A model generated the notes under the pieces. That model searched no databases. It was not told where the DNA came from and saw only the letters and a list, made by a program, of their open reading frames with translations. From the NCBI GenBank assembly GCA_025765615.1, contig JAIVFJ010000491.1:1-32779 (forward strand): a stretch of DNA of 32,779 nucleotides, read 5' to 3'. Numbering within the stretch: the first letter of the stretch is position 1; every line of letters begins with the position of its first letter. The position numbers and the translations under genes were made by a program. Positions 10,601-20,202 of the stretch are shown here, in pieces. Origin of the DNA: Zopfochytrium polystomum (Eukaryota; Chytridiomycota; Chytridiomycetes; Chytridiales; Chytridiaceae).

Positions 10601-12893
10601 CCTTCATGACTCCCGCTTGAAGGAATGGGGACCAGTCCAACCCACAGCTCAGGATTTCCAATATCTTTCCTCCTCGTTGCATACCCCCGCTATGTCCACT
10701 GATCCAGATGTGGCACATCCTGACGCTCTGTTTGACTCACAAGAAGACGATGTCCCACCTGCAGAATCACAGGGGGGAGATCTACAGCCGGGTATGCTAT
10801 ACGACGCATCTGATTCTGAACCAGAGTCAATACCTGATGAACAGGAAATCCCTCCTAGGGAGCGCTCAACTTCCCCTGACATTCTAGCTTTGCCAGAGTC
10901 AACAGGGGAGGCAACAAATCCCCCAATCATACCACGAGAGCCATCAGGTTTACGTGACTACCTGGCATTGAAGGCAAACCTTTGTAAACTACGAACAAAA
11001 CCATCAATTGCCACAAGTCCTTCCACTTACAGTCGGAAAACACTCCGCGCTTTAACTGCAAGAAATCGTAAACTACGAATAGCACGGGGACAATTTCGTG
11101 AACTCTACCAAACGCTCAAAGCATACACTGTGCTTGAGCCGGAGGAAGTCACAGCATATCCAACAGAAAGGATCCACCAGCGGGACTTACCGCCACTCCC
11201 TGCTTCGCATAAAGAGGCCATGCGTTCTCCTTTTGCAAAGTATTGGAAGGCAGCTCAACTCTCAGAGATCAATTCGATCACATCAAAGCATGTCTGGGAC
11301 CTAGTGGCTCGACCTAAAGGGCGTAAGATACTCAAGCCCAAATGGGTTTTTGCCTACAAGTTTGACAGTGAAGGGTACCTTGAACGCTTCAAGGCTCGCC
11401 TTGTTGGTCGGGGTTACACTCAGATCTTTGGTCAGGACTACAATGAGACCTTCTCCCCTGTCGTCCGCAGCTCCTCCATAAGGGCAATCCTTGCTATCTC
11501 GTTGCTGTTTGACCTCATACTTGCAGGCCTTGATGTCGAAACTGCATACTTGAACGCCAAACTGGACATTGAAAACTTCATGGAACAACCAGAAGGCTTT
11601 GAGATACGTGGTGCAGACGGGATACTTCTTGTCTGTTTACTCAGGAAGAGTCTGTACGGACTGCACCAGTCTGGTCGACAGTGGTACAAAACAATCCGCG
11701 ACTTCCTAGTAGAAATTGGATTTACGCAATTGAAGACTGACCACTGTGTCTTTGTGCAAAGGCACCCTGATGGAAAGGTCAAGACCATCATCACTCTATA
11801 CGTAGATGACATCCTCATCTTCAGTCACACTGAAGAAGAAATTGCCAAAATTCTTTCTCTGATCAAATCAAAGTTCAAAATCCGCGAGGACCTCAACCCA
11901 AAAGTTGCTGTTGGCATCCAAGTTGAGAAAATCAAAGATGGAATCTTTATTGGACAGAAAAACTACACACAGCATGTCTTGGAGGAAGCAAACTACTGGT
12001 GTGACGATGAAGGCTTACCTGTCAAAATCAAAGCAACTCCCATGTCCACGACATGGATACACGATGTGGACTCTGGAAAACTTCCACAAAAAGAGTCGGA
12101 ATACTTCCGAAGCACACTCATGCAACTTGCTTACCTTGCAAACTTGACGCGCCCTGACATTGCGTATGCTGTGAATACACTTGCGCAATACCAGTCTGCT
12201 CCAACCCATTCAGATTCCCTTGCGCTTGACAGATTGCTGCGATATGTCCGCGCTACCTGGGATCATGGACTTTTCTACCAAAAGGGAGACTCCCAGATGA
12301 CATGCATCACCAATGCAACGCTCCCAGAGGTAGAGAAAGCTGCGGGTATTTCTTACCCAGAGTGGGATGAACCACATGGCTACGCTGATGCCAGCTATGC
12401 TGAAGAGGATGGACGCAAGTCGAGGTCAGGGCATGTGTTCATGCTTTGCGGGGGTGCTATTACATGGTACAGCAAGAAACAATCAGTTGTCGCTTTGTCC
12501 TCAACTGAGGCGGAATACTTCTCCCTTACTGAGGCCATCAAAGAGGCAATCTGGCTACGAATGCTCTTTCAGGAGCTGGGTATGGATTTAAATAAGCCCA
12601 CTACTGTTTATGAAGACAATCGTTCAACCATAGCTATTGCTATGAATCCAATACACCATGGCCGGGTCAAACACTTTGACGTGAGGTTGCATTTCATACG
12701 GGACCACTTGGAGAGAAAGGAGGTTCAACTCATTCATTGCCCAACGGACATGATGATTGCCGACCTTCTCACCAAAGCTCTTCCCGCAGCTCAACATGCA
12801 AAGCTTGCATCACTGATGGGAATTTGCAGTCTCGCCGACCTCCAAGGTGTAAGCGTGGTGCCCACGCTCAAATCAGCACAACGCTTAGTCTAA
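7635..12893 (+). CDS. Complete Ty1/copia gag-pol polyprotein, 1752 aa
   Basis: One open frame encodes the full retrotransposon polyprotein, processed by its own protease inside virus-like particles. From MSSSTPK: gag; zinc knuckle near residues 307-324 (CDLHG...HSREEC); protease DSGAS near 520; GAG-pre-integrase HKKFGHLS...CVTCD; integrase with candidate catalytic residues in HTDA (~755), RCDRGE (~816) and VERQ (~856); reverse transcriptase with KWVFAYK, YLNAKL and YVDD (~1389); RNase H with YADASY (~1583), STEAEY (~1624) and EDNRS (~1660), ending in the typical TKAL tail. Protease-integrase-RT-RNase H order defines copia. The frame is open upstream into the LTR but without a better ATG. No frameshift or stop separates gag from pol. 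With nearly identical LTRs B and C this copy could be active. Confidence 0.95.
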   Translation: MSSSTPKAVRFSSYGYQAWELHVEEVIKPVMAYNLVASFLKPDYFGTFNEHCTKVGIGAAPPSIGSPPESSATAEAKAAYSEMYRLHHAALDKYHTGIRQEHKTYRELEAQHDKAVATLDSCSRIEDVRSMNAANITNCADRYKWLNDKYALQDHTGSQQDKWLATYSRLAKPRDSGPAVQEWYTTLTTLVTDWPKHFKCTATTCRGVTNILRSAIIHKARETLPGHEIFSGVRQNLLKGLSGYANTSDLVKELTNCHTLYQQSKEKNSRHSAHHGISEMETAASAKTSVATKKRKIGEALNGKPTCDLHGIWVSHSREECLKFPHGKSEPARPAKKAKGKQPAHAKEAKATPADSKKATETAKIAREVAAKEHHQASCAASEDSPPHKCYRMDTPPPPTEAEDVEMLEFSTEGAARLADTSALDDFLSVERALAAREFEIGTCQAVEVEEEFEVELTVTLLDGRMDPDWITDNIVSNVGYKVMYESGRFLYRNVTYRRIYETALMARLAGSNPHQVILDSGASRTMSPCEEHFTNLRPTSQQIKTADGFTTATGVGDFTLFVNGRALIMRNSLYVPEFSDTLLSVQQIVRQTGHNVTFTADTALLHPRVHGSDFTIAHRDTGNVYVVDPSLLTGHTGLDRAELGRDAPTPSGDAPGESQQQTAPLQTATPTLSQTDPDPLPNPQNIEAVRALHKKFGHLSLSSLKRTWSNLNKVGHSFFLIHDIPCVTCDVGKLKASPIHSTSRPNITLLGRLHTDAVPLPARGHHGEKHWQLVVEESTRWLDIEFLNSLSDAPTRFRSTIERFEQQHGKHITSVRCDRGEIFKDGEFKTWANTRHPPIVLEPSPAFTKEFNGLVERQVNTLKDMAHCMLLESRLPHSFFVYAVRYAAYIKNRVYHSYTKKTPYEAWYGEKPNVDHIRTFGCLVIHRIPKEKRTLKHPDKGAPGIFLGYKGNTLPVVYDLKTQRISEHFHVSFHENVFPGIVRNWRQFLHDSRLKEWGPVQPTAQDFQYLSSSLHTPAMSTDPDVAHPDALFDSQEDDVPPAESQGGDLQPGMLYDASDSEPESIPDEQEIPPRERSTSPDILALPESTGEATNPPIIPREPSGLRDYLALKANLCKLRTKPSIATSPSTYSRKTLRALTARNRKLRIARGQFRELYQTLKAYTVLEPEEVTAYPTERIHQRDLPPLPASHKEAMRSPFAKYWKAAQLSEINSITSKHVWDLVARPKGRKILKPKWVFAYKFDSEGYLERFKARLVGRGYTQIFGQDYNETFSPVVRSSSIRAILAISLLFDLILAGLDVETAYLNAKLDIENFMEQPEGFEIRGADGILLVCLLRKSLYGLHQSGRQWYKTIRDFLVEIGFTQLKTDHCVFVQRHPDGKVKTIITLYVDDILIFSHTEEEIAKILSLIKSKFKIREDLNPKVAVGIQVEKIKDGIFIGQKNYTQHVLEEANYWCDDEGLPVKIKATPMSTTWIHDVDSGKLPQKESEYFRSTLMQLAYLANLTRPDIAYAVNTLAQYQSAPTHSDSLALDRLLRYVRATWDHGLFYQKGDSQMTCITNATLPEVEKAAGISYPEWDEPHGYADASYAEEDGRKSRSGHVFMLCGGAITWYSKKQSVVALSSTEAEYFSLTEAIKEAIWLRMLFQELGMDLNKPTTVYEDNRSTIAIAMNPIHHGRVKHFDVRLHFIRDHLERKEVQLIHCPTDMMIADLLTKALPAAQHAKLASLMGICSLADLQGVSVVPTLKSAQRLV

Positions 12894-13057
12894 AGGCTCT
12901 CTCTGGCTTCTCCAGCTACACTTGTGGGTTCATGCAGGTTTTCACAAGTGTAGGGGGGTGCATGGGTGGGTTCGAGTCCCACTGCTTGGCTGGCATTGTT
13001 GGACAGCCATGTACTCCAGGAGAAACAGTTGCCCCCTCTCTTTCTATTGCGGGGGTG
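12894..13057 (+). other. Copia 3' untranslated segment: hairpin, tRNA T-arm-like motif, polypurine tract
   Basis: An 11-bp perfect inverted repeat (CTACACTTGTG at 12916-12926, CACAAGTGTAG at 12943-12953) is followed by GTGGG-TTCGAGT-CCCAC at 12966-12982. The latter has the exact geometry of a tRNA T-arm and contains a B-box-like GGTTCGAGTCC. No matching A box or acceptor stem is seen. GCGGGGGTG at 13049-13057 directly precedes LTR C and is the likely plus-strand primer. The same layout is kept after internal 3 (18605-18642 for the hairpin). Confidence 0.6.
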
Positions 13058-14263
13058 TGTTGAGATTCGACCCACGGGGTACACTACGCCCGTTACTGAT
13101 GATCCCTTTGAGAACTCCATCCAATCACATTGGATGGGGTGTTTGAAGGGCTCAGTAGATTCAATACTTGAATGGGGCGCTCGGAAGGGCTAATCTGTTC
13201 TCAATAAAAAGAGATAGGCAAAGGCGGCTGTTGTTCTAGCTTTGTTCATCCTACCGGTAGGAACAATGCAATTAGAACATGCACAAAAACGCTCAAACTA
13301 CGCACTCTGCACATGTAACACAGCACAGCAAGCATGCAGAAGCAGTGTACCACTGCCCAATGCTCCGGAATTCCGCTCTCTGCATCGGAATTCCGCACTC
13401 TGCATCGGAATTCCGCTTCCTGATCTGGAATTCCTCTCTCTGCACCGGAATTCCGCTTCCTGATCTGGAATTCCAGCTTTCCTGCTGTGCTGTGCAATCT
13501 GAGCAATGCAACAGGCATTTAGGAATCAGGGATTGCACCAATCACTGCATTTCTAAAAGTGAGATAAAAACTGAGCTCACCAGAGATTGCACCAATCATT
13601 GGATTTCTAAAAACAAGGAAAAAAGCGGCTTGTTTCCCAAACAAGCTTCCTGATTTGGAAACAACCAAACCAATTTACAAGCAACTGTTTCTCAAACAAG
13701 CTGTAAATTGGTTCCTGGTGGTACTCAGCCCAGACAAAGTGCTCAGCCCAAGGTGGTACTCAGCCCTGGCTGGTACTCAGCCCAGGCTGGTACTCAGCCC
13801 TGGGTGGTGCTCAGCCCAGGCTGGTACTTAGCCCTGGCTGGTACTCAGCCCTGAGTGATGCCCAGCCCTGGGTGGTACTCAGCCCTGAATGGGTACTTAG
13901 CCCAGGATGGGGGTTTGTGCTCAGCCTGTTTTATCTCATTTCTGTGTCCTGCCCTGTGCAACCCACTGCTCTCTCTGTTTTCTGATGGCTCCAACCTGCA
14001 GGAGTATAAAAGCAGCAACCTCTCACAGAGATCAAACAAGGAATCCAACCCCCTCCTTGCTGCTTTGACAGAATCCAGTGCAAAACAAGCCAATCTCTCT
14101 TCCTCCATTTGCTCTCTCTTCCATCTCTGCCCACTCACTCCTCTCTCCTCTCTACATCCTCTCACTCCTCTCCCTTTTCCATCATCACTGCTCTCTCTCT
14201 CTCTCTCTCTCTCTTCATCCCCACACACACCAAGTCCCTCCAGTCCTGGGTGGGATTTCATCA
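13058..14263 (+). repeat. LTR C (1206 bp)
   Basis: It is the 3' LTR of internal 2 and at the same time the 5' LTR of internal 3, so it is shared in the array. It is the same subtype as LTR B, with one difference by eye. TATAAAAG is at 14005-14012. Confidence 0.95.
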
Positions 14264-14476
14264 CAAAGCTACCTACAAGCCGTCGGCCACATTTGTACGC
14301 TCGAACAGGGCCCTGCTGCTCTTACAAGAAAAGGGTTTCTGACTCTAAACAAGACCAATCTGTCTGTGAGCACCGGCTCACCAGCTACTTTAAGGCAACA
14401 AAGGGCTCTTGGCTCTCTACAAGAAAAGGGCTACCGCTCTAAACAAGTCCACTGGTCAACCAAGCCGCTACCTAGC

Positions 14477-16993
14477 ATGTCTTCTTCGACCCCCAAGGCT
14501 GTCCGCTTCTCTTCTTACGGCTACCAGGCTTGGGAACTGCATGTGGAAGAAGTCATCAAGCCGGTCATGGCATACAATCTTGTTGCCAGCTTCCTCAAGC
14601 CTGATTACTTCGGTACGTTCAACGAGCACTGCACCAAGGTCGGCATCGGCGCTGCTCCTCCCAGTATTGGTTCTCCCCCTGAATCCTCTGCAACGGCGGA
14701 GGCCAAGGCTGCGTACAGTGAGATGTACCGTCTGCACCACGCTGCCCTTGACAAGTACCACACTGGTATACGCCAAGAACACAAGACCTACAGGGAGCTT
14801 GAGGCCCAACACGACAAGGCGGTTGCTACCCTCGACTCCTGCTCGCGCATCGAGGACGTGCGCTCCATGAATGCAGCAAACATCACCAACTGCGCTGATC
14901 GGTACAAGTGGCTCAATGACAAGTACGCCCTGCAGGACCACACTGGTTCACAGCAGGACAAGTGGCTTGCGACTTACAGTCGTTTGGCAAAACCCAGAGA
15001 CTCTGGTCCGGCAGTCCAGGAGTGGTACACCACTCTGACCACACTGGTCACGGATTGGCCGAAGCATTTCAAATGTACTGCCACCACTTGCAGGGGTGTG
15101 ACAAACATCCTGCGTTCTGCCATCATCCACAAAGCAAGGGAAACGCTGCCTGGACATGAAATCTTCTCTGGCGTTCGTCAAAATCTTCTCAAGGGGCTGT
15201 CAGGCTACGCCAACACCAGCGATCTCGTCAAGGAGTTGACAAACTGCCACACGCTGTACCAGCAAAGCAAAGAGAAGAACAGCAGACACTCTGCTCACCA
15301 TGGCATTTCTGAGATGGAAACAGCTGCTTCAGCAAAGACCTCAGTGGCAACCAAGAAGCGCAAGATCGGTGAGGCACTCAACGGCAAGCCTACTTGTGAC
15401 CTTCATGGAATCTGGGTCTCACACTCTCGCGAGGAATGCCTCAAGTTCCCTCACGGGAAGTCAGAGCCGGCTCGCCCTGCAAAGAAGGCCAAGGGCAAGC
15501 AGCCTGCACACGCCAAAGAAGCCAAGGCCACGCCAGCTGATTCCAAGAAAGCTACTGAGACTGCCAAGATTGCACGTGAGGTGGCTGCTAAAGAACACCA
15601 CCAAGCCTCTTGCGCAGCCTCTGAGGATTCTCCTCCCCACAAATGCTACAGGATGGATACTCCACCACCGCCTACTGAAGCAGAAGACGTCGAAATGTTG
15701 GAGTTCAGTACTGAGGGTGCTGCGCGCCTTGCAGACACATCAGCTCTAGACGACTTCCTTTCAGTAGAAAGGGCACTTGCGGCACGGGAGTTTGAAATTG
15801 GAACATGCCAGGCCGTTGAGGTGGAGGAGGAATTTGAAGTGGAACTCACAGTTACACTTCTTGACGGCAGAATGGATCCAGACTGGATCACTGACAACAT
15901 TGTCTCAAACGTCGGCTACAAAGTGATGTACGAATCTGGGCGTTTCCTCTACCGCAACGTCACCTACCGCCGCATCTACGAGACTGCGCTGATGGCAAGA
16001 CTTGCTGGCAGCAACCCACACCAGGTCATCCTTGACTCTGGGGCTTCAAGGACAATGTCGCCTTGTGAAGAGCACTTCACAAACTTGCGGCCCACCTCCC
16101 AGCAGATCAAAACAGCTGACGGCTTTACAACTGCCACTGGAGTGGGCGACTTCACCCTGTTCGTTAACGGAAGAGCTCTCATCATGAGGAACTCGCTCTA
16201 TGTGCCAGAGTTCTCAGACACTCTACTCTCAGTTCAGCAAATCGTGCGGCAGACAGGTCACAACGTGACTTTCACAGCAGACACAGCCCTATTGCATCCT
16301 CGGGTACATGGTTCAGACTTTACCATTGCTCACAGGGACACAGGGAATGTTTATGTTGTGGACCCTTCTCTTCTGACGGGACATACTGGTCTCGACAGGG
16401 CAGAACTTGGAAGGGACGCGCCGACTCCTTCGGGGGACGCCCCAGGTGAGTCGCAACAGCAAACTGCTCCTTTGCAAACTGCAACACCAACTTTAAGTCA
16501 AACTGACCCAGACCCTTTACCAAACCCTCAGAACATTGAAGCAGTCCGAGCTCTTCACAAGAAATTTGGTCACCTGTCTTTATCTTCTTTGAAGCGTACT
16601 TGGTCAAATCTGAATAAAGTTGGTCATTCATTTTTCCTCATTCATGACATTCCCTGCGTGACATGTGATGTTGGGAAATTGAAAGCTTCGCCTATCCACT
16701 CCACTTCCAGACCAAACATCACACTGCTTGGTCGTTTACACACTGATGCTGTCCCACTGCCCGCACGTGGACACCATGGTGAAAAACATTGGCAACTGGT
16801 TGTGGAAGAGTCAACCCGTTGGCTTGACATTGAGTTCTCACAGCATATCCAACAGAAAGGATCCACCAGCGGGACCTACCACCACTCCCTGCTTCACATA
16901 AAGAGGCCATGCGTTCTCCTTTTGCAAAGTATTGGAAGGCAGCTCAACTCTCAGAGATCAATTCGATCACATCAAAGCATGTCTGGGACTTAG
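14477..16993 (+). pseudogene. Copia internal 3, 5' part: gag-protease-partial integrase
   Basis: From the ATG at 14477 this matches internal 2 apparently base for base to 16837, covering gag, the zinc knuckle, protease DSGAS, GAG-pre-integrase and the first integrase aspartate region. There the sequence jumps to a point equivalent to 11149 of internal 2. The missing 1153 bp is not a multiple of three, so the frame shifts and stops at 16993 after about 50 unrelated residues. Most of the integrase core and all of its C-terminal region are gone. Unlike the sequence after the junction, this half belongs to the younger haplotype. Confidence 0.9.
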
Positions 16994-18582
16994 TGGCTCG
17001 ACCTAAAGGGCGTAAGATACTCAAGCCCAAATGGGTTTTTGCCTACAAGTTTGACAGTGAAGGGTACCTTGAACGCTTCAAGGCTCGCCTTGTCGGCCGG
17101 GGTTACACTCAGATCTTTGGTCAGGACTACAATGAGACCTTCTCCCCTGTCGTCCGCAGCTCCTCCATAAGGGCAATCCTTGCTATCTCGTTGCTGTTTG
17201 ACCTCATACTTGCAGGCCTTGATGTCGAAACCGCATACTTGAACGCCAAACTGGACATTGAAAACTTCATGGAACAACCAGAAGGCTTTGAGATACGTGG
17301 TGCAGACGGGATACTTCTTGTCTGTTTACTCAGGAAGAGTCTGTACGGACTGCACCAGTCTGGTCGACAGTGGTACAAAACAATCCGCGACTTCCTAGTA
17401 GAAATTGGATTTACGCAATTGAAGACTGACCACTGTGTCTTTGTGCAAAGGCACCCTGATGGAAAGGTCAAGACCATCATCACTCTATACGTAGATGACA
17501 TCCTCATCTTCAGTCACACTGAAGAAGAAATTGCCAAAATTCTTTCTCTGATCAAATCAAAGTTCAAAATCCGCGAGGACCTCAACCCAAAAGTTGCTGT
17601 AGGCATCCAAGTTGAGAAAATCAAAGATGGAATCTTTATTGGACAGAAAAACTACACACAGCATGTCTTGGAGGAAGCAAACTACTGGTGTGACGATGAA
17701 GGCTTACCTGTCAAAATCAAAGCAACTCCCATGTCCACGACATGGATGCACGATGTGGACTCTGGAAAACTTCCACAAAAAGAGTCGGAATACTTCCGAA
17801 GCACACTCATGCAACTTGCTTACCTTGCAAACTTGACACGCCCTGACATTGCGTATGCTGTGAATACACTTGCACAATACCAGTCCCCTCCAACCCATTC
17901 AGATTCCCTTGCGCTTGACAGATTGCTGCGATATGTCCGCGCTACCTGGGATCATGGACTTTTCTACCAAAAGGGAGACTCCCAGATGACATGCATCACC
18001 AATGCAACGCTCCCAGAGGTAGAGAACGCTGCGGGTATTTCTTACCCAGAGTGGGATGAACCACATGGCTACGCTGATGCCAGCTATGCTGAAGAGGACG
18101 GACGCAAGTCGAGGTCAGGGCATGTGTTCATGCTTTGCGGGGGTGCTATTACATGGTACAGCAAGAAACAATCAGTTGTCGCTTTGTCCTCAACTGAGGC
18201 GGAATATTTCTCCCTTACTGAGGCCATCAAAGAGGCAATCTGGCTACGAATGCTCTTCCAGGAGCTGGGTATGGATTTAAATAAGCCCACTACTGTTTTT
18301 GAAGACAATCGTTCAACCATAGCTATTGCTATGAATCCAATACACCATGGTCGGGTCAAACACTTTGACGTGAGGTTGCATTTCATACGGGACCACTTGG
18401 AGAAAAAGGAGGTTCAACTCATTCATTGCCCAACGGACATGATGATTGCCGACCTTCTCACCAAAGCTCTTCCCGCAGCTCAACATGCAAAGCTTGCATC
18501 ACTGATGGGAATTTGCAGTCTCGCCGACCTCCAAGGTGTAAGCGTGGTGCCCACGCTCAAATCAGCACAACGCTTAGTCTAA
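16909..18582 (+). pseudogene. Copia internal 3, 3' part: reverse transcriptase-RNase H
   Basis: The pol frame resumes at about 16840, and the first ATG is at 16909 (MRSPFAKYW). It carries intact reverse transcriptase (YVDD) and RNase H (YADASY, STEAEY, EDNRS), ending like internal 2. About 20 substitutions relative to internal 2 accumulate over its 1.9 kb up to LTR D, many of them silent, whereas the 5' half of the same unit appears identical to internal 2. It therefore looks like the 3' remnant of the older outer element. It is out of frame with the upstream gag-protease part. Confidence 0.9.
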
Positions 18583-18746
18583 AGGCTCTCTCTGGCTTCT
18601 CCAGCTACACTTGTGGGTTCATGCAGGTTTTCACAAGTGTAGGGGGGTACATGGGTGGGTTCGAGTCCCACTGCTTGGCTGGCATTGTTGGACAGCCATG
18701 TACTCCAGGAGAAACAGTTGCCCCCTCTCTTTCTATTGCGGGGGTG

Positions 18747-19971
18747 TGTTGAGATTCGACCCACGGGGTACACTACGCCCGTTACTGATGATCCCTTTGA
18801 GAACTCCATCCAATCACATTGGATGGGGTGTTTGAAGGGCTCAGTAGATTCAATACTTGAATGGGGCGCTCGGAAGGGCTAATCTGTTCTCAATAAAAAG
18901 AGATAGGCAAAGGCGGCTGTTGTTCTAGCTTTGTTCATCCTACCGGTAGGAACAATGCAATTAGAACATGCACAAAAACGCGCAAACTACGCACTCTGCA
19001 CATGTAACACAGCACAGCAAGCATGCAGAAGCAGTGTACCACTGCCCCAGGCTCCGGAATTCCGCTCTCTGCACCGGAATTCCGCCCTTTTGCATCGGAA
19101 TTCCGCTTCCTGATCTGGAATTCCTCTCTCTGCACCGGAATTCCGCTTCCTGATCTGGAATTCCAGCTTTCCTGCTGTGCTGTGCAATCTGAGCAATGCA
19201 ACAGGCATTTAGGAATCAGGGATTGCACCAATCACTGCATTTCTAAAAATGAGATAAAAACTGAGCTCACCAGAGATTGCACCAATCATTGGATTTCTAA
19301 AAACAAGGAAAAAAGCGGCTTGTTTCCCAAACAAGCTTCCTGATTTGGAAACAACCAAACCAATTTACAAGCAACTGTTTCTCAAACAAGCTGTAAATTG
19401 GTTCCTGGTGGTACATCAGCCCAGACAAAGTGCTCAGCCCAAGGTGGTACTCAGCCCTGGCTGGTACTTAGCCCTAGGTGGTGCACAGCCCAGGCTGGTA
19501 CTCAGCCCTGGGTGGTGCTCAGCCCAGGCTGGTACTTAGCCCTGGCTGGTGCTCAGCCCTGAGTGATGCCCAGCCCTGGGTGGTACTCAGCCCTGAATGG
19601 GTACTTAACCCAGGCTGGGGGTTGGTGCTCAGCCTGTTTTATCTCATTTCTGTGGCCTGCTCTGTGCAGCCCACTGCTCTCTCTGTTTTCTGATGGCTCC
19701 AACCTGCAGGAGTATAAAAGCAGCAACCTCTCACAGAGATCAAGAAAGGAATCCAACCCCCTCCTTGCTGCTTTGACAGAATCCAGTGCAAAACAAGCCA
19801 ATCTCTCTTCCTCCATTTGCTCTCTCTTCCATCTCTGCCCACTCACTCCTCTCTCCTCTCTACATCCTCTCACTCCTCTCCCTTTTCCATCATCACTGCT
19901 CTCTCTCTCTCTCTCTCTCTCTTCATCCCCACACACACCAAGTCCCTCCAGTCCTGGGTGGGATTTCATCA
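18747..19971 (+). repeat. LTR D (1225 bp, 3' LTR of outer element)
   Basis: It is the same 1225-bp subtype as LTR A, with about 7 substitutions clustered in the TATA/minisatellite half (for example CTTAACCCAG for CTTAGCCCAG). TATAAAAG is at 19713-19720. It ends TTTCATCA, followed directly by GAAAT. Confidence 0.95.
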
Positions 19972-19976
19972 GAAAT
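19972..19976. repeat. Target-site duplication GAAAT, right copy
   Basis: This matches 2892-2896 and marks the right edge of the composite insertion into gene X. Confidence 0.9.
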
Positions 19977-20199
19977 ACACACAATGTACGTGCGATACTG
20001 GGCGGGTGCACTGAACTGCGGTCGGTGGTAGTTGCATTCTCACCTCGTCCAGGAACAGATATAGTGCCTGTCTCACGTTGCTGCTACCACCTGCTACAGA
20101 CATTGGGTTGTGACAATGAGTACATAGTGCAGGCACTTCGGGCGTGGCCCAGTTCATGTTCTTAATGCCTGTACTAGCAGGGATGCAACATTTGCGCAT
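19977..20199 (-). pseudogene. Gene X, N-terminal part, split by the copia array
   Basis: This is the upstream part of gene X (C-terminal part at 2286-2896). The ATG at 20199 (MRKCC) is possible. The ATG at 20157 (MNWATPEV) is more plausible because it leaves about 45 bp to the divergent start at 20203. A CTHC motif just after the second methionine, with further Cys/His downstream (CTRPVSHVHC), suggests a metal site. It is divergent from gene P. The protein before insertion would have been roughly 260-280 residues. Family unknown. Confidence 0.55.
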
Positions 20200-20202
20200 A
20201 CA

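Larger units (their letters stand above)
2897..19971 (+). mobile_element. Composite Ty1/copia array (four LTRs, three internal regions)
   Basis: The order is LTR A, internal 1, LTR B, internal 2, LTR C, internal 3, LTR D, all in plus orientation, with one GAAAT duplication outside. LTRs A and D are both 1225 bp and differ by about 7 substitutions by eye. LTRs B and C are both 1206 bp and differ by one. Internal 1 and the 3' half of internal 3 share a diverged haplotype. Internal 2 and the 5' half of internal 3 look identical. The simplest reading is an older element (A to D) invaded by a younger one (B, internal 2, C and part of another unit), followed by deletion. A tandem made by unequal recombination is the alternative. 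Confidence 0.85.

Noticed and set aside
12900..12995. tRNA gene
   Set aside because: Only a T-arm-like stem and B-box are present. No acceptor stem, anticodon arm or A box can be placed at the right distances.
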